The notes: generated by a model from the sequence alone, not told the origin. Counted from the stretch's first letter, positions 1-5,874 are shown. The stretch is DNA of 7,409 bases from Deltaproteobacteria bacterium (GCA_016934135.1 JAFGTK010000219.1:1-7409); one strand, 5' to 3'. Made by a program: numbers and translations.

Positions 1-852
1 AAGGCCCTTATCATGGAGGTGAACACGACCAAGGATTTCAAGGTGGGTGTCGAGTGGACAGGGTTTGAAGACTTTACTTATGATGGCGGTGAGCGGAAAG
101 GTGGAGTATTCGCGCGTACAGGCCAGGGCTTTGTCACCAGCCCGGGGGATCTCCCTTCCGGTGCCCTGTTCGGTATTATTGGGGAAACGATTACGGTCGG
201 CAGCGGCGATACAGAGATAACATTTCCCAACATGACCTCGTTTGTCAATGCCATGGCAACGGATTCCGATGTGAATATCCTCTCCACACCTCAGATCATC
301 ACAATGGACAACAAAGAGGCCGAGATCAAGGTGGGAGCAAATGTACCCTATGTAACCAAAGAGGACACCGATACTACAAACATAAACAGGACAGTGCGTA
401 CATTCGATTACCGTGATGTGGGCGTGACCCTGCGTCTGACACCCCAGATCAATCATCAGGGCAATATTCGAATCGAGCTTTTCCAGGAGAATACCACGCT
501 GGTCCCCGGCCAGGGCGAAGAAGAGTATGCACCGACCACCCTGAAGCGCTCAGCGAACACTACTGTGACGGTAAAAGACGGTTTCACCATGGTGATTGGA
601 GGCCTTATCGGTGACAACCTTACCCTGGGTGATTCCCGAGTGCCTCTGCTGAGCAAGATACCGATACTCGGTTACCTGTTCAAGTCATTATCAAGAGACA
701 GGGAGACAACCAACCTGTATATCTTCCTTACACCGCGTATTATCGATACCGACGAGAAGGTCGAAAGTCTCTACCAGGAGAAGTACAAGGAGCTCAAAGA
801 GGCGGAGAAGCGTATAAAAGAGGGGGAGGATATTGAAAGTCCAAAGCCTTGA
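1..852 (+). CDS. gspD: Type II secretion system secretin GspD, C-terminal part (5' truncated by window edge)
   Basis: The reading frame is open from base 1 and ends at TGA 850-852. The first Met (base 13) is internal, so 283 C-terminal residues are present and the N0-N3 periplasmic domains lie outside the window. GspD multimers form the outer-membrane channel of the type II secretion system. Secretin-domain marks, counted from the first codon in the window, are a conserved start at about residues 4-18 (LIMEVN, VGVEW), VNILSTPQI (91-99), VGVTLRLTPQIN (140-151), the closing motif VPLLSKIPILGYLF (214-227) and NLYIFLTPRII (238-248). After residue about 250 comes a charged Lys/Glu-rich tail, probably helical, which could be where a pilotin or accessory factor binds (inference). 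The gene overlaps gspE by 20 bp, which suggests translational coupling. A type IV pilus secretin (PilQ) is possible, but the GspD-like motifs and the adjacent GspE ATPase favour GspD. Confidence 0.93.
   Translation, partial: KALIMEVNTTKDFKVGVEWTGFEDFTYDGGERKGGVFARTGQGFVTSPGDLPSGALFGIIGETITVGSGDTEITFPNMTSFVNAMATDSDVNILSTPQIITMDNKEAEIKVGANVPYVTKEDTDTTNINRTVRTFDYRDVGVTLRLTPQINHQGNIRIELFQENTTLVPGQGEEEYAPTTLKRSANTTVTVKDGFTMVIGGLIGDNLTLGDSRVPLLSKIPILGYLFKSLSRDRETTNLYIFLTPRIIDTDEKVESLYQEKYKELKEAEKRIKEGEDIESPKP
821..835 (+). promoter_or_regulatory. Ribosome binding site and TTG start of gspE, inside gspD
   Basis: AGGGGGAGGA at 821-830 lies just before TTG 833-835, within the last codons of gspD. Depending on which part of the run pairs with 16S rRNA, the spacing is about 3 to 7 bases. 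It supports the TTG start and a coupled gspD-gspE translation. Confidence 0.6.
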
Positions 853-2527
853 AGAAGTACTGCTGGACATGAATCTTGTCGACGAGTCTTCACTGGAAAA
901 GGCCCGCTCGGTACAGAGAGAAAAGGCAGTCCCCTTAAGCGATGCCCTCCTTTCTACCGGTATACTGAGCGATCATGACATGATCCAGGCCTTATCGAGG
1001 CAGTGGAATATAACCCTCATGAACATGATAGGTGAAATCGAGGTGGATCCTTCTATTATCGATAAACTGCCTATAACCTTCCTGAGAAAATATGTAATGG
1101 TCCCTGTAAGGTTTCATGGAGATTCCATGGTTGTAGCGGTGAATGACCCCACCAATCAGGAACCGCTTTTCGACATATCCAAGATCATGGCGCTCAAGGA
1201 TATCAAGCGCGTACTTGCGCCCAAACAGGAGATCCTCGCTGCCATCAACAGGCTTGTCGCCATGAAGGAAGAGAGCGCCAAGGATATCATGGAGGATATG
1301 GAGGAGGAAGAGGACGAGATCCTCAAAGACCTCGAAAGCATTCAGGATATCACAGTGATGGAGACAGAGGCCCCCATCATACGCATGGTGAACAGGCTCA
1401 TGGTTCAGGCATTCAGGGAAAGGGCCTCGGATATACATGTGGAGCCCTACGACAGTGATGTAAAGGTGCGTTACCGGGTGGACGGCATACTCCACGATGT
1501 CCTCACCCTGCCCAAGAGGATTCACTCTGCCGTTGTGTCGCGTATAAAGGTAATGGCGACCCTTAATATCGCTGAGAAGCGTCTCCCCCAGGACGGCAGG
1601 ATTGGTATCAAGCTCGGCGACCATTCTGTGGACATGAGGATATCGACTGTACCTACGGTCAATGGAGAGCGCGTTGTGATGAGGCTTCTGGACAAATCCT
1701 CGGTCCTGTTCGGGCTTGAAGAACTTGGCTATTATCCGGATGATCTAAGTGCCATAGAAAGGCTGATCAAACAGGAACACGGTATTGTACTGGTAACAGG
1801 CCCCACCGGCTCGGGAAAGACCACGTCGCTGTACTCCATGCTCAACAAGATAAACTCCCCGGATAAGAATATCCTTACCATCGAGGACCCCATCGAATAC
1901 CAGCTCAAGGGCATCGGCCAGATCCCGGTAAACGTCAAGGTGGGGCTGACCTTTGCATCAGGACTGCGCTCTATTGTCAGACAGGACCCCGATGTGATCC
2001 TTGTCGGTGAGATCCGGGATCTCGAAACCGCAGAGATAGCCATACAGGCTGCTCTTACCGGGCATCTGGTGTTCTCTACCCTGCACACGAACGATTCCTC
2101 CAGCGCCATAACAAGGCTGATTGATATGGGTATAGAGCCGTTTCTGGTAACATCCTCGGTGAATGCAATCCTGGCACAGCGGCTGGTGAGAAAGATCTGC
2201 CCTGTATGCAGGCAGGAATATTTCCCGGAGGATGAAAGTCTGCTGGAAATAGGTCTTTCAAAGGAGATGCTCAATAAAGAAGGCTATCTCTTCCGCGGCG
2301 CCGGATGTAAGGAATGCATCGAAACAGGTTATAAAGGAAGAACCGGCATTTATGAGGTACTCCTCATGAATGATTCCATAAAGAGTACGATATTAAAGAC
2401 ATCGGATTCGAATATCATAAAGAATGTGGCTATCAAGGAAGGTCTGCATACCCTGCGTGAGGACGGTGCCCGCAAAGTAGATGATGGTATTACCACCATT
2501 GAAGAGGTGCTGAGGGTAACCCAATAG
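833..2527 (+). CDS. gspE: Type II secretion system ATPase GspE (PulE/PilB family)
   Basis: This is a cytoplasmic hexameric ATPase that powers pseudopilus assembly and secretion through the GspD channel. The 564 residues hold an N-terminal GspE/PilB-type domain (about 5-145), an acidic linker (about 150-170), and the secretion ATPase core. Visible motifs are Walker A GPTGSGKT (323-330), an Asp box around LTIEDPIEY (348-356), Walker B DPDVILVGEIRD (385-396), a His box TGHLVFSTLHTND (409-421), and a tetracysteine zinc site with C456, C459, C492 and C495. The start is TTG at 833, inside the end of gspD. The purine-rich run at 821-830 supplies a Shine-Dalgarno, and the N-terminal SLEEVLLD fits the family. 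An ATG at 869 is in frame but would remove family-like sequence. The length is normal. PilB is the main alternative; the neighbouring secretin favours GspE. No gspF follows; radA does. Confidence 0.95.
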   Translation: MKVQSLEEVLLDMNLVDESSLEKARSVQREKAVPLSDALLSTGILSDHDMIQALSRQWNITLMNMIGEIEVDPSIIDKLPITFLRKYVMVPVRFHGDSMVVAVNDPTNQEPLFDISKIMALKDIKRVLAPKQEILAAINRLVAMKEESAKDIMEDMEEEEDEILKDLESIQDITVMETEAPIIRMVNRLMVQAFRERASDIHVEPYDSDVKVRYRVDGILHDVLTLPKRIHSAVVSRIKVMATLNIAEKRLPQDGRIGIKLGDHSVDMRISTVPTVNGERVVMRLLDKSSVLFGLEELGYYPDDLSAIERLIKQEHGIVLVTGPTGSGKTTSLYSMLNKINSPDKNILTIEDPIEYQLKGIGQIPVNVKVGLTFASGLRSIVRQDPDVILVGEIRDLETAEIAIQAALTGHLVFSTLHTNDSSSAITRLIDMGIEPFLVTSSVNAILAQRLVRKICPVCRQEYFPEDESLLEIGLSKEMLNKEGYLFRGAGCKECIETGYKGRTGIYEVLLMNDSIKSTILKTSDSNIIKNVAIKEGLHTLREDGARKVDDGITTIEEVLRVTQ

Positions 2528-2529
2528 CA

Positions 2530-3885
2530 ATGGCCAGGCCGAAGAGAGTCTACCGCTGTTCATCATGCGACTACATGTCTCCCCAATGGATGGGGAAATG
2601 TCCGGGCTGCAGCCAGTGGAATACCCTTGTTGAGGATATTATTACAGGAGACTCACGACCTGCTGCAAAAAGTTCACGACAGAGCAGGCCTGTTCCCTTC
2701 GGGGAGATAGAATCAGCTGATGTTGCACGCAGAAAATGCGGCATCGAAGAGCTTGACCGGGTGCTCGGCGGGGGTATCGTGGATGGATCTCTGGTGCTGA
2801 TAGGCGGTGATCCGGGTATAGGGAAGTCCACGATCATGCTTCAGATGGCGCATAATCTTGCCGCAAAAGGCATGAAGATCCTTTATATCAGCGGAGAGGA
2901 GTCTGCTGTTCAGCTCAAGTTGAGGGGGGACAGACTGGGTGCTGTTTCTGATAATATTCTCATCTATTCCGAGATACTGATAGAGGATATCAAGGAACAG
3001 ATCAATATCATCATGCCCGATCTTGTCATTATTGATTCCATTCAGTCGATATTTTCCTCGCATAACGATGCACCACCAGGGAGTGTTTCGCAGATCAGAG
3101 AATGTGCAGGCATACTCATGGAGATAGCAAAGGGTATGAACACCATTGTCTTTGTCGTCGGGCATGTAACAAAAGACGGATGGATTGCAGGCCCGAAGAT
3201 GCTGGAGCACATGGTGGATACCGTACTGTATTTCGAGGGGGATAACTCCGGTGCATTCAGAATCCTGCGTGCTGTGAAGAACCGTTTCGGCACATCAGGC
3301 GAGATCGGGGTCTTCGAGATGAAAACAACAGGACTTCACGAGGTCAAAGATCCTTCAGCCCTTTTTATCCATGGGCTGGGTGATGATGTCTCAGGCAGTG
3401 CTGTCATGGCTACAATAGAGGGCAGCCGGGCATTTGTGGTTGAGGTGCAGTCGCTGGTAAGCAAGACCAGCTACTCCATGCCCAAGCGGATATCCATCGG
3501 ATCCGATCCTTCACGCATGTCCGTATTGCTTGCCGTGATGGAGAAGCGGGCCGGCACGTATCTGTCCGCCTCCGACGTGGTGGTTAATATTGCCGGCGGG
3601 ATCAGGGTTAATGAACCTGCAGTGGATCTGGCAGTTGTCATGGCCATAGCCTCGAGCGCTCTGGACAGGCCAATGCCCAAAGGGATTGTATGTATCGGCG
3701 AGGTAGGCCTGAACGGAGAGTTGCGGCCGGTGAATCATATGGAATCAAGGATAAAAGAAGCTATAAGAATGGGCTTTACAAGGGCGATAATCCCTCAGGC
3801 CAATTATGATACCATTCGAAATATTAAGGGTATAGAGCTCTTGGGTCTGCCCCATGTCCGTTCTGCTCTTGATGTACTCAGGTAA
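2530..3885 (+). CDS. radA: DNA repair protein RadA (Sms), RecA-like branch-migration ATPase
   Basis: RadA is a cytoplasmic RecA-related, DnaB-like helicase that helps process recombination intermediates (family knowledge). The 451 residues are close to full length for the family (E. coli RadA about 460) and contain every hallmark in order. A C4 zinc finger has C10, C13, C24 and C27. Walker A is GDPGIGKS (93-100). Walker B is LVIIDSIQ (165-172). The RadA-specific KNRFG motif is at 250-254. The C-terminal Lon-protease-like domain covers about 280-451, with the conserved GGIRVNEPAVDLAV at 356-369. ATG 2530 is two bases after the gspE stop. Only a weak GAGG (2512-2515) lies upstream, too far for ideal use, so translation probably depends on ribosomes finishing gspE. 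No terminator separates it from gspE. The Lon-like domain is regarded as non-proteolytic in RadA. Confidence 0.97.
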   Translation: MARPKRVYRCSSCDYMSPQWMGKCPGCSQWNTLVEDIITGDSRPAAKSSRQSRPVPFGEIESADVARRKCGIEELDRVLGGGIVDGSLVLIGGDPGIGKSTIMLQMAHNLAAKGMKILYISGEESAVQLKLRGDRLGAVSDNILIYSEILIEDIKEQINIIMPDLVIIDSIQSIFSSHNDAPPGSVSQIRECAGILMEIAKGMNTIVFVVGHVTKDGWIAGPKMLEHMVDTVLYFEGDNSGAFRILRAVKNRFGTSGEIGVFEMKTTGLHEVKDPSALFIHGLGDDVSGSAVMATIEGSRAFVVEVQSLVSKTSYSMPKRISIGSDPSRMSVLLAVMEKRAGTYLSASDVVVNIAGGIRVNEPAVDLAVVMAIASSALDRPMPKGIVCIGEVGLNGELRPVNHMESRIKEAIRMGFTRAIIPQANYDTIRNIKGIELLGLPHVRSALDVLR

Positions 3886-3932
3886 ACGCGAATACATTAA
3901 AGAGCGATATTTGAGATGTCGATAAAACAGTT

Positions 3933-4280
3933 ATGAGAAGGTATAATATTTACGCATCCGTGCCCATAGCAGGCAGATATGAACTCATGAAGGAGAATCC
4001 TCACCCAAGCGGAAAGGCTGATGAGGATTATTGGAATGAATGTTTTACTTGGGAAGATCTTAAAAAGGTTATTCCCTTCCTCAGATCCCAAGGCTGGAAA
4101 TTCACGATAGAAACAGTTTCAGAAGATGAAATATATGGAAATATCCACATATTTTCATTTACTTACGGGGTAAATCATGAATTCAGAATCGTCAATATTT
4201 CCGGCCTGCGAGTTATTATGGCCCTTGATTTCGGAACCCATAAGTCAGTAAAAGAATCTTTAAATCCAATAGGCTATTGA
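3933..4280 (+). CDS. Hypothetical protein, 115 residues, family not recognised
   Basis: I do not recognise this protein. The frame starts at ATG 3933 and ends with TGA 4278-4280. There is no signal peptide, membrane segment or cysteine cluster. The sequence is mixed and soluble-looking, with aromatic residues spread along it (WNECFTWEDL near 34-43, then HIFSFTYGVNHEF near 72-84), as expected of a small folded alpha/beta protein. No convincing Shine-Dalgarno precedes ATG 3933. The frame is closed by TGA 3912-3914 upstream, and the next in-frame ATG is 3987. A TATAAT at 3942-3947 lies inside the frame, so if it were a real promoter only the 3987 start could be used. It follows radA by 47 bases without a visible terminator and could be co-transcribed with it. 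The base composition is more AT-rich than gspE-radA. The length and amino-acid mix make a real gene likely but not certain. Confidence 0.6.
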   Translation: MRRYNIYASVPIAGRYELMKENPHPSGKADEDYWNECFTWEDLKKVIPFLRSQGWKFTIETVSEDEIYGNIHIFSFTYGVNHEFRIVNISGLRVIMALDFGTHKSVKESLNPIGY

Positions 4281-4322
4281 CTTATACATGTTATGGTATT
4301 AATAATTTTATATAGTTATAAT
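4277..4322 (+). promoter_or_regulatory. Candidate sigma-70 promoter for the IHF-like gene
   Basis: TTGACT (4277-4282) overlaps the stop codon of the preceding ORF. TAATAA (4300-4305) follows after a 17-base spacer. A second -10-like TATAAT sits at 4317-4322 but lacks a good -35 at the proper distance. The whole 4281-4335 stretch is strongly AT-rich and ends in the Shine-Dalgarno of the gene at 4349, so independent transcription of that gene is likely. Confidence 0.5.
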
Positions 4323-4335
4323 ACTTAACGATAAT

Positions 4336-4343
4336 AAAGGAGG
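4336..4343 (+). promoter_or_regulatory. Strong Shine-Dalgarno of the IHF-like gene
   Basis: AAAGGAGG lies five bases before ATG 4349. It is the strongest ribosome binding site in the window and fixes the start. It also implies high expression, as expected for a nucleoid protein. Confidence 0.85.
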
Positions 4344-4348
4344 TTCAT

Positions 4349-4639
4349 ATGGGCACCCTGACAAAAAGCGGGATTATCGACGAGATCGTCTTGAACACAG
4401 GCCTTTCCCGGAAAGAGGCAAGTGACGGCATTGAGACTTTCATTGAAATTATAAAACAAGCCCTTGAAAAGAAAGAGTCCGTGAGTATTTCCGGATTCGG
4501 AAAGTGGAAGGTCAGAGAAAAGACAGCACGAAGAGGGCGAAACCCTAAGACAGCGGAAGAGATTGTAATCTCGCCCAGAAGTGTTGTAACCTTCTCATTG
4601 TCCAATGTCCTGAGATCCAGGCTTACCTCTAAGGGCTGA
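4349..4639 (+). CDS. ihfA: Integration host factor alpha-like DNA-binding protein (HU/IHF family)
   Basis: This 96-residue nucleoid protein binds the DNA minor groove and bends it, acting in transcription, replication and recombination. The HU/IHF signature runs from GFG (49-51) through the arm to RNPKT (64-68). The proline at position 66 is the residue that intercalates between base pairs in this family. LTK near the N-terminus, GRNPKT, the VVTF block (79-82) and the LRSR end (88-91) resemble IHF-alpha more than HU. The usual KTGE after the proline is KTAE here. The length is typical. It has its own promoter and a strong Shine-Dalgarno. IHF normally acts as an alpha/beta heterodimer and no beta gene is in the window, so the partner, if any, is elsewhere. 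A homodimeric HU-like role is the alternative. The family is certain; the subunit name is less so. Confidence 0.88.
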   Translation: MGTLTKSGIIDEIVLNTGLSRKEASDGIETFIEIIKQALEKKESVSISGFGKWKVREKTARRGRNPKTAEEIVISPRSVVTFSLSNVLRSRLTSKG

Positions 4640-4680
4640 TCCGCCGGGGAACATCAAAGCCCGGATAAGTATAAGAGAAA

Positions 4681-4709
4681 AATCCACCGGCTTTATAAGC
4701 CGGTGGATT
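4681..4709 (-). terminator. Perfect 13-bp hairpin with U-tract on the minus strand
   Basis: The arms 4681-4693 and 4697-4709 are exact reverse complements around a 3-base loop (TAT). Read on the minus strand the stem is followed by TTTCTCTTATA, a classical intrinsic terminator layout facing the end of ihfA. Read on the plus strand, 41 bases after the ihfA stop, there is no U-tract. There it could only act as a 3'-end-stabilising hairpin or an imperfect terminator for ihfA. The likely job is to separate convergent ihfA and ferredoxin transcription. Confidence 0.75.
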
Positions 4710-4838
4710 CGATGATAGCATATTGTTGCCTGCCTGTTCAACGTTCGAAAAATTACGTAGTTTCACACAAGCATTAACCGCTCTCATCACGGTCATACCG
4801 TGCAGATACGGCTTACAAGATAAATATTATTAAGGAAT

Positions 4839-4882
4839 AGGCTTTCCTTCCGGGGAAGCAACGGTTCTGTGAAGGAAAGCCT
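4839..4882 (-). terminator. Intrinsic terminator-like hairpin downstream of the ferredoxin gene
   Basis: The arms 4839-4850 (AGGCTTTCCTTC) and 4871-4882 (GAAGGAAAGCCT) are exact reverse complements, giving a 12-bp stem with a 20-base loop. The hairpin begins 16 bases after the ferredoxin stop. On the minus strand it is followed by the U-rich ATTCCTTAATAATATTTAT. The loop is long and the U-tract interrupted, so termination may be partial. Confidence 0.65.
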
Positions 4883-4898
4883 TTAGATTCTGTAGCTC

Positions 4899-5072
4899 TT
4901 ATTCTCCAGGTTCAATTGCATCAGTGGGGCAAACATCTGCGCAGGAACCGCAATCAGTGCATAGTTCTGCATCAATGGTATATTTGTCTTCGCCTTCATT
5001 AATTGCCTCGACCGGACATTCGTCAATGCATGTTCCGCAGCAAATACATTCATCAGTAATTACATATGCCAT
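4899..5072 (-). CDS. 2[4Fe-4S] ferredoxin, 57 residues
   Basis: This is a small cytoplasmic electron carrier of the clostridial type. On the minus strand, ATG at 5072-5070 opens a 57-residue frame ending with TAA at 4901-4899. It begins MAYVITDECICCGTC. Two complete cluster motifs are present: C9-x2-C12-x2-C15-x3-C19-Pro and C38-x2-C41-x2-C44-x3-C48-Pro. Each cluster takes its fourth ligand from the other motif, as usual in this fold. An extra cysteine, C11, lies next to the first motif. Most of the remainder is acidic, as expected. An AAAGGAG Shine-Dalgarno (plus positions 5082-5088) lies nine bases upstream, and terminator-like hairpins follow. The protein resembles ferredoxins of anaerobes, where it would serve low-potential redox enzymes. 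The partner enzyme is not in this window. The plus-strand frame over the same bases (4924-5121) is a shadow. Confidence 0.95.
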   Translation of the reverse strand: MAYVITDECICCGTCIDECPVEAINEGEDKYTIDAELCTDCGSCADVCPTDAIEPGE

Positions 5073-5081
5073 CGTTGCTTT

Positions 5082-5088
5082 CTCCTTT
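5082..5088 (-). promoter_or_regulatory. Shine-Dalgarno of the ferredoxin gene
   Basis: On the minus strand this reads AAAGGAG, nine bases before the ATG at 5072. It fixes the start of this short gene. Confidence 0.8.
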
Positions 5089-5106
5089 CTTGATAAACTG
5101 CATGGT

Positions 5107-5115
5107 TGGTATAAG
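5107..5115 (+). promoter_or_regulatory. Extended -10-like element on the plus strand
   Basis: TGGTATAAG matches an extended -10 (TGn plus a five-of-six TATAAT). TTGATA at 5090-5095 is a -35-like hexamer but only 14 bases away. Initiation would fall near 5122, ahead of the terminator-like hairpin at 5195-5236. Confidence 0.3.
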
Positions 5116-5120
5116 AAATA

Positions 5121-5151
5121 ATCATAAATGGCAAGTCTTTTTTTCGATCAA
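5121..5151 (-). promoter_or_regulatory. Possible promoter of the ferredoxin gene
   Basis: On the minus strand, TTGATC (5151-5146) is followed by TTTATG (5128-5123) at 17 bases, or by the better -10 match TATGAT (5126-5121) at 19 bases. Another pair in the same place is TTGCCA (5134-5129) with TATACC (5113-5108), only 15 bases apart. None is a strong match. A promoter is expected here because the gene is divergent from its right-hand neighbour. Confidence 0.25.
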
Positions 5152-5194
5152 ACCGTGCCATGTATAAAAATTACGCAGTGAGGTATATGAGCTG

Positions 5195-5236
5195 ACAGCA
5201 TCAAGGAAATTAGTTTGTTTATTTGATGCTGTTTTT
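5195..5236 (+). terminator. Terminator-like hairpin in the ferredoxin/ykgJ spacer
   Basis: The arms 5195-5204 (ACAGCATCAA) and 5223-5232 (TTGATGCTGT) are exact reverse complements with an 18-base loop. TTTTT follows at 5232-5236. It is correctly oriented only for plus-strand transcripts, although no plus-strand gene lies just upstream. It could end a small RNA or attenuate a leader. The stem is AT-rich, so its strength is moderate. Confidence 0.45.
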
Positions 5237-5321
5237 AAACATCTTCTTGTGCCAGCTGAATACTCAATACTTTCACCAAAGGAATAATGGTTCCGAGATA
5301 AAAGTGCTGTTGATTGTGTTC

Positions 5322-5351
5322 TTGACCCATGCAGAATTGAACGTGTATGGG
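5322..5351 (+). promoter_or_regulatory. Possible promoter for the ykgJ-trmO-phosphatase cluster
   Basis: TTGACC (5322-5327) and TATGGG (5346-5351) are 18 bases apart. Initiation would fall near 5358, which would leave the ATG at 5372 with its Shine-Dalgarno at 5362-5367 but exclude the upstream GTG at 5357. The -10 match is weak. Confidence 0.3.
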
Positions 5352-5371
5352 AGACAGTGGCAGGTGAGACA

Positions 5372-5842
5372 ATGGAATCTTTTATCGATGAACTGAAAAA
5401 CCGGAAGTATTTTTTTGACAAAGGTATCTGTTTTGAATGTACCAACTGCGGTTCCTGCTGTACCGGTGAGCCCGGCATCATTTATGTAAATGAAGAGGAG
5501 ATATCTGTTATTGCTGAATTCGTTGATGTGCAAAGGGAAATATTTGTGCAGAGATGCCTCTATCCATTTCAGGACAGCTACAGTATACAGGAGAGCGCTG
5601 ACGGACGATGCATATTCTATGAGAATGGTTGTGCCATATATCCTGTTCGTCCGATGCAGTGCAGGACATTCCCGTTCTGGTTTCAGAATATGCGGTCTGA
5701 ACAGTCCTTTGAAGAAGTAACTCTCAGGTGCCCTGGTATCGGAAAAGGACCGTTATATTCAAAGGAGACGATCCTTGAGTGTATCGGTCAGAGTTATCAT
5801 CTGTATCAGATCATCATCAAAGAGATCATGGGAAAGACATAA
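5372..5842 (+). CDS. YkgJ-family CxxCxxCC cysteine cluster protein
   Basis: This is a small cytoplasmic protein of the putative zinc- or iron-chelating CxxCxxCC family (the YkgJ family). The biochemical role of the family is not established. Counted from ATG 5372 the 156 residues carry the defining cluster C20-x2-C23-x2-C26-x2-C29-C30. A second conserved region follows with C80, C87 and C97 in the block GRCIFYENGCAIY then RPMQCRTFPFW, and later C120 in LRCPGIG. These cysteines probably bind a metal or an Fe-S cluster (inference). ATG 5372 is preceded by AGGTGA at 5362-5367 with four bases between. An in-frame GTG at 5357 would add five residues but has a poorly spaced site. The gene lies 29 bases ahead of trmO, apparently in one unit with it and the phosphatase. 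No membrane segment or signal peptide is visible. Confidence 0.88.
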   Translation: MESFIDELKNRKYFFDKGICFECTNCGSCCTGEPGIIYVNEEEISVIAEFVDVQREIFVQRCLYPFQDSYSIQESADGRCIFYENGCAIYPVRPMQCRTFPFWFQNMRSEQSFEEVTLRCPGIGKGPLYSKETILECIGQSYHLYQIIIKEIMGKT

Positions 5843-5861
5843 TCGATGTGTTTTTAAGAAA

Positions 5862-5874
5862 GGAAAATGATTTG
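5862..5874 (+). promoter_or_regulatory. Shine-Dalgarno and TTG start of trmO
   Basis: AAAGGA (5859-5864) lies seven bases before TTG 5872-5874. This selects the TTG start over the long upstream extension to ATG 5779, which would run 64 bases through the end of the preceding gene. Confidence 0.7.

Larger units (their letters stand above)
4640..4898. other. Convergent non-coding spacer between ihfA and the ferredoxin gene
   Basis: No convincing gene is seen here. The spacer holds the two hairpins listed separately, and between them a small perfect palindrome: CACGGT (4788-4793) and ACCGTG (4797-4802) around CAT. A 55-codon minus-strand frame (4796 down to 4629) runs through the 4681-4709 hairpin and into the end of ihfA, but it is not considered a gene. 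Confidence 0.6.
5073..5371. other. Divergent spacer between the ferredoxin gene and the YkgJ-type gene
   Basis: This is about 300 bases without a recognised gene. It contains the ferredoxin Shine-Dalgarno and possible promoter, an extended -10-like element on the plus strand, a hairpin with a T-run, and a possible promoter for the next gene. In the frame of the next gene it is open from 5168 apart from a single TAA at 5285-5287. A 119-codon minus-strand frame (5122-5481) shows no family resemblance and overlaps the next gene. Confidence 0.6.

Noticed and set aside
992..1624. 210-codon minus-strand frame inside gspE
   Set aside because: It lies wholly within the well-supported gspE gene and its translation shows no recognisable domain. 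It is a shadow frame.
1732..2274. 180-codon minus-strand frame inside gspE
   Set aside because: It is Ser/Arg-rich low-information sequence antisense to the ATPase core, typical of a shadow frame.
2713..3210. 165-codon minus-strand frame inside radA
   Set aside because: It is antisense to the Walker motifs of radA and has no family resemblance.
3942..3947. TATAAT just inside the 115-residue ORF
   Set aside because: There is no -35-like hexamer at a suitable distance (TTGAGA 3911-3916 is 25 bases away), so it is not listed as a promoter.
4633..4662. Imperfect hairpin GGGCT/AGCCC over the ihfA stop
   Set aside because: It has a short bulged stem with no U-tract and is too weak to call a terminator.
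4710..4748. Minus-strand promoter-like pair TTGAAC and TGCTATCAT before the 4681-4709 hairpin
   Set aside because: Initiation would fall at the hairpin itself, so the transcript would have no sensible content. It is probably a chance match.
4629..4796. 55-codon minus-strand frame in the ihfA/ferredoxin spacer
   Set aside because: It reads straight through the 13-bp terminator hairpin (giving NPPAYKAGGFF) and overlaps the end of ihfA. It has no good ribosome binding site, so it is most likely a chance frame over a terminator.
4924..5121. 65-codon plus-strand frame
   Set aside because: It is the reverse shadow of the ferredoxin gene.
5122..5481. 119-codon minus-strand frame across the spacer and the start of the YkgJ-type gene
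   Set aside because: It overlaps the CxxCxxCC coding region antisense and has no family-like sequence. No Shine-Dalgarno stood out.
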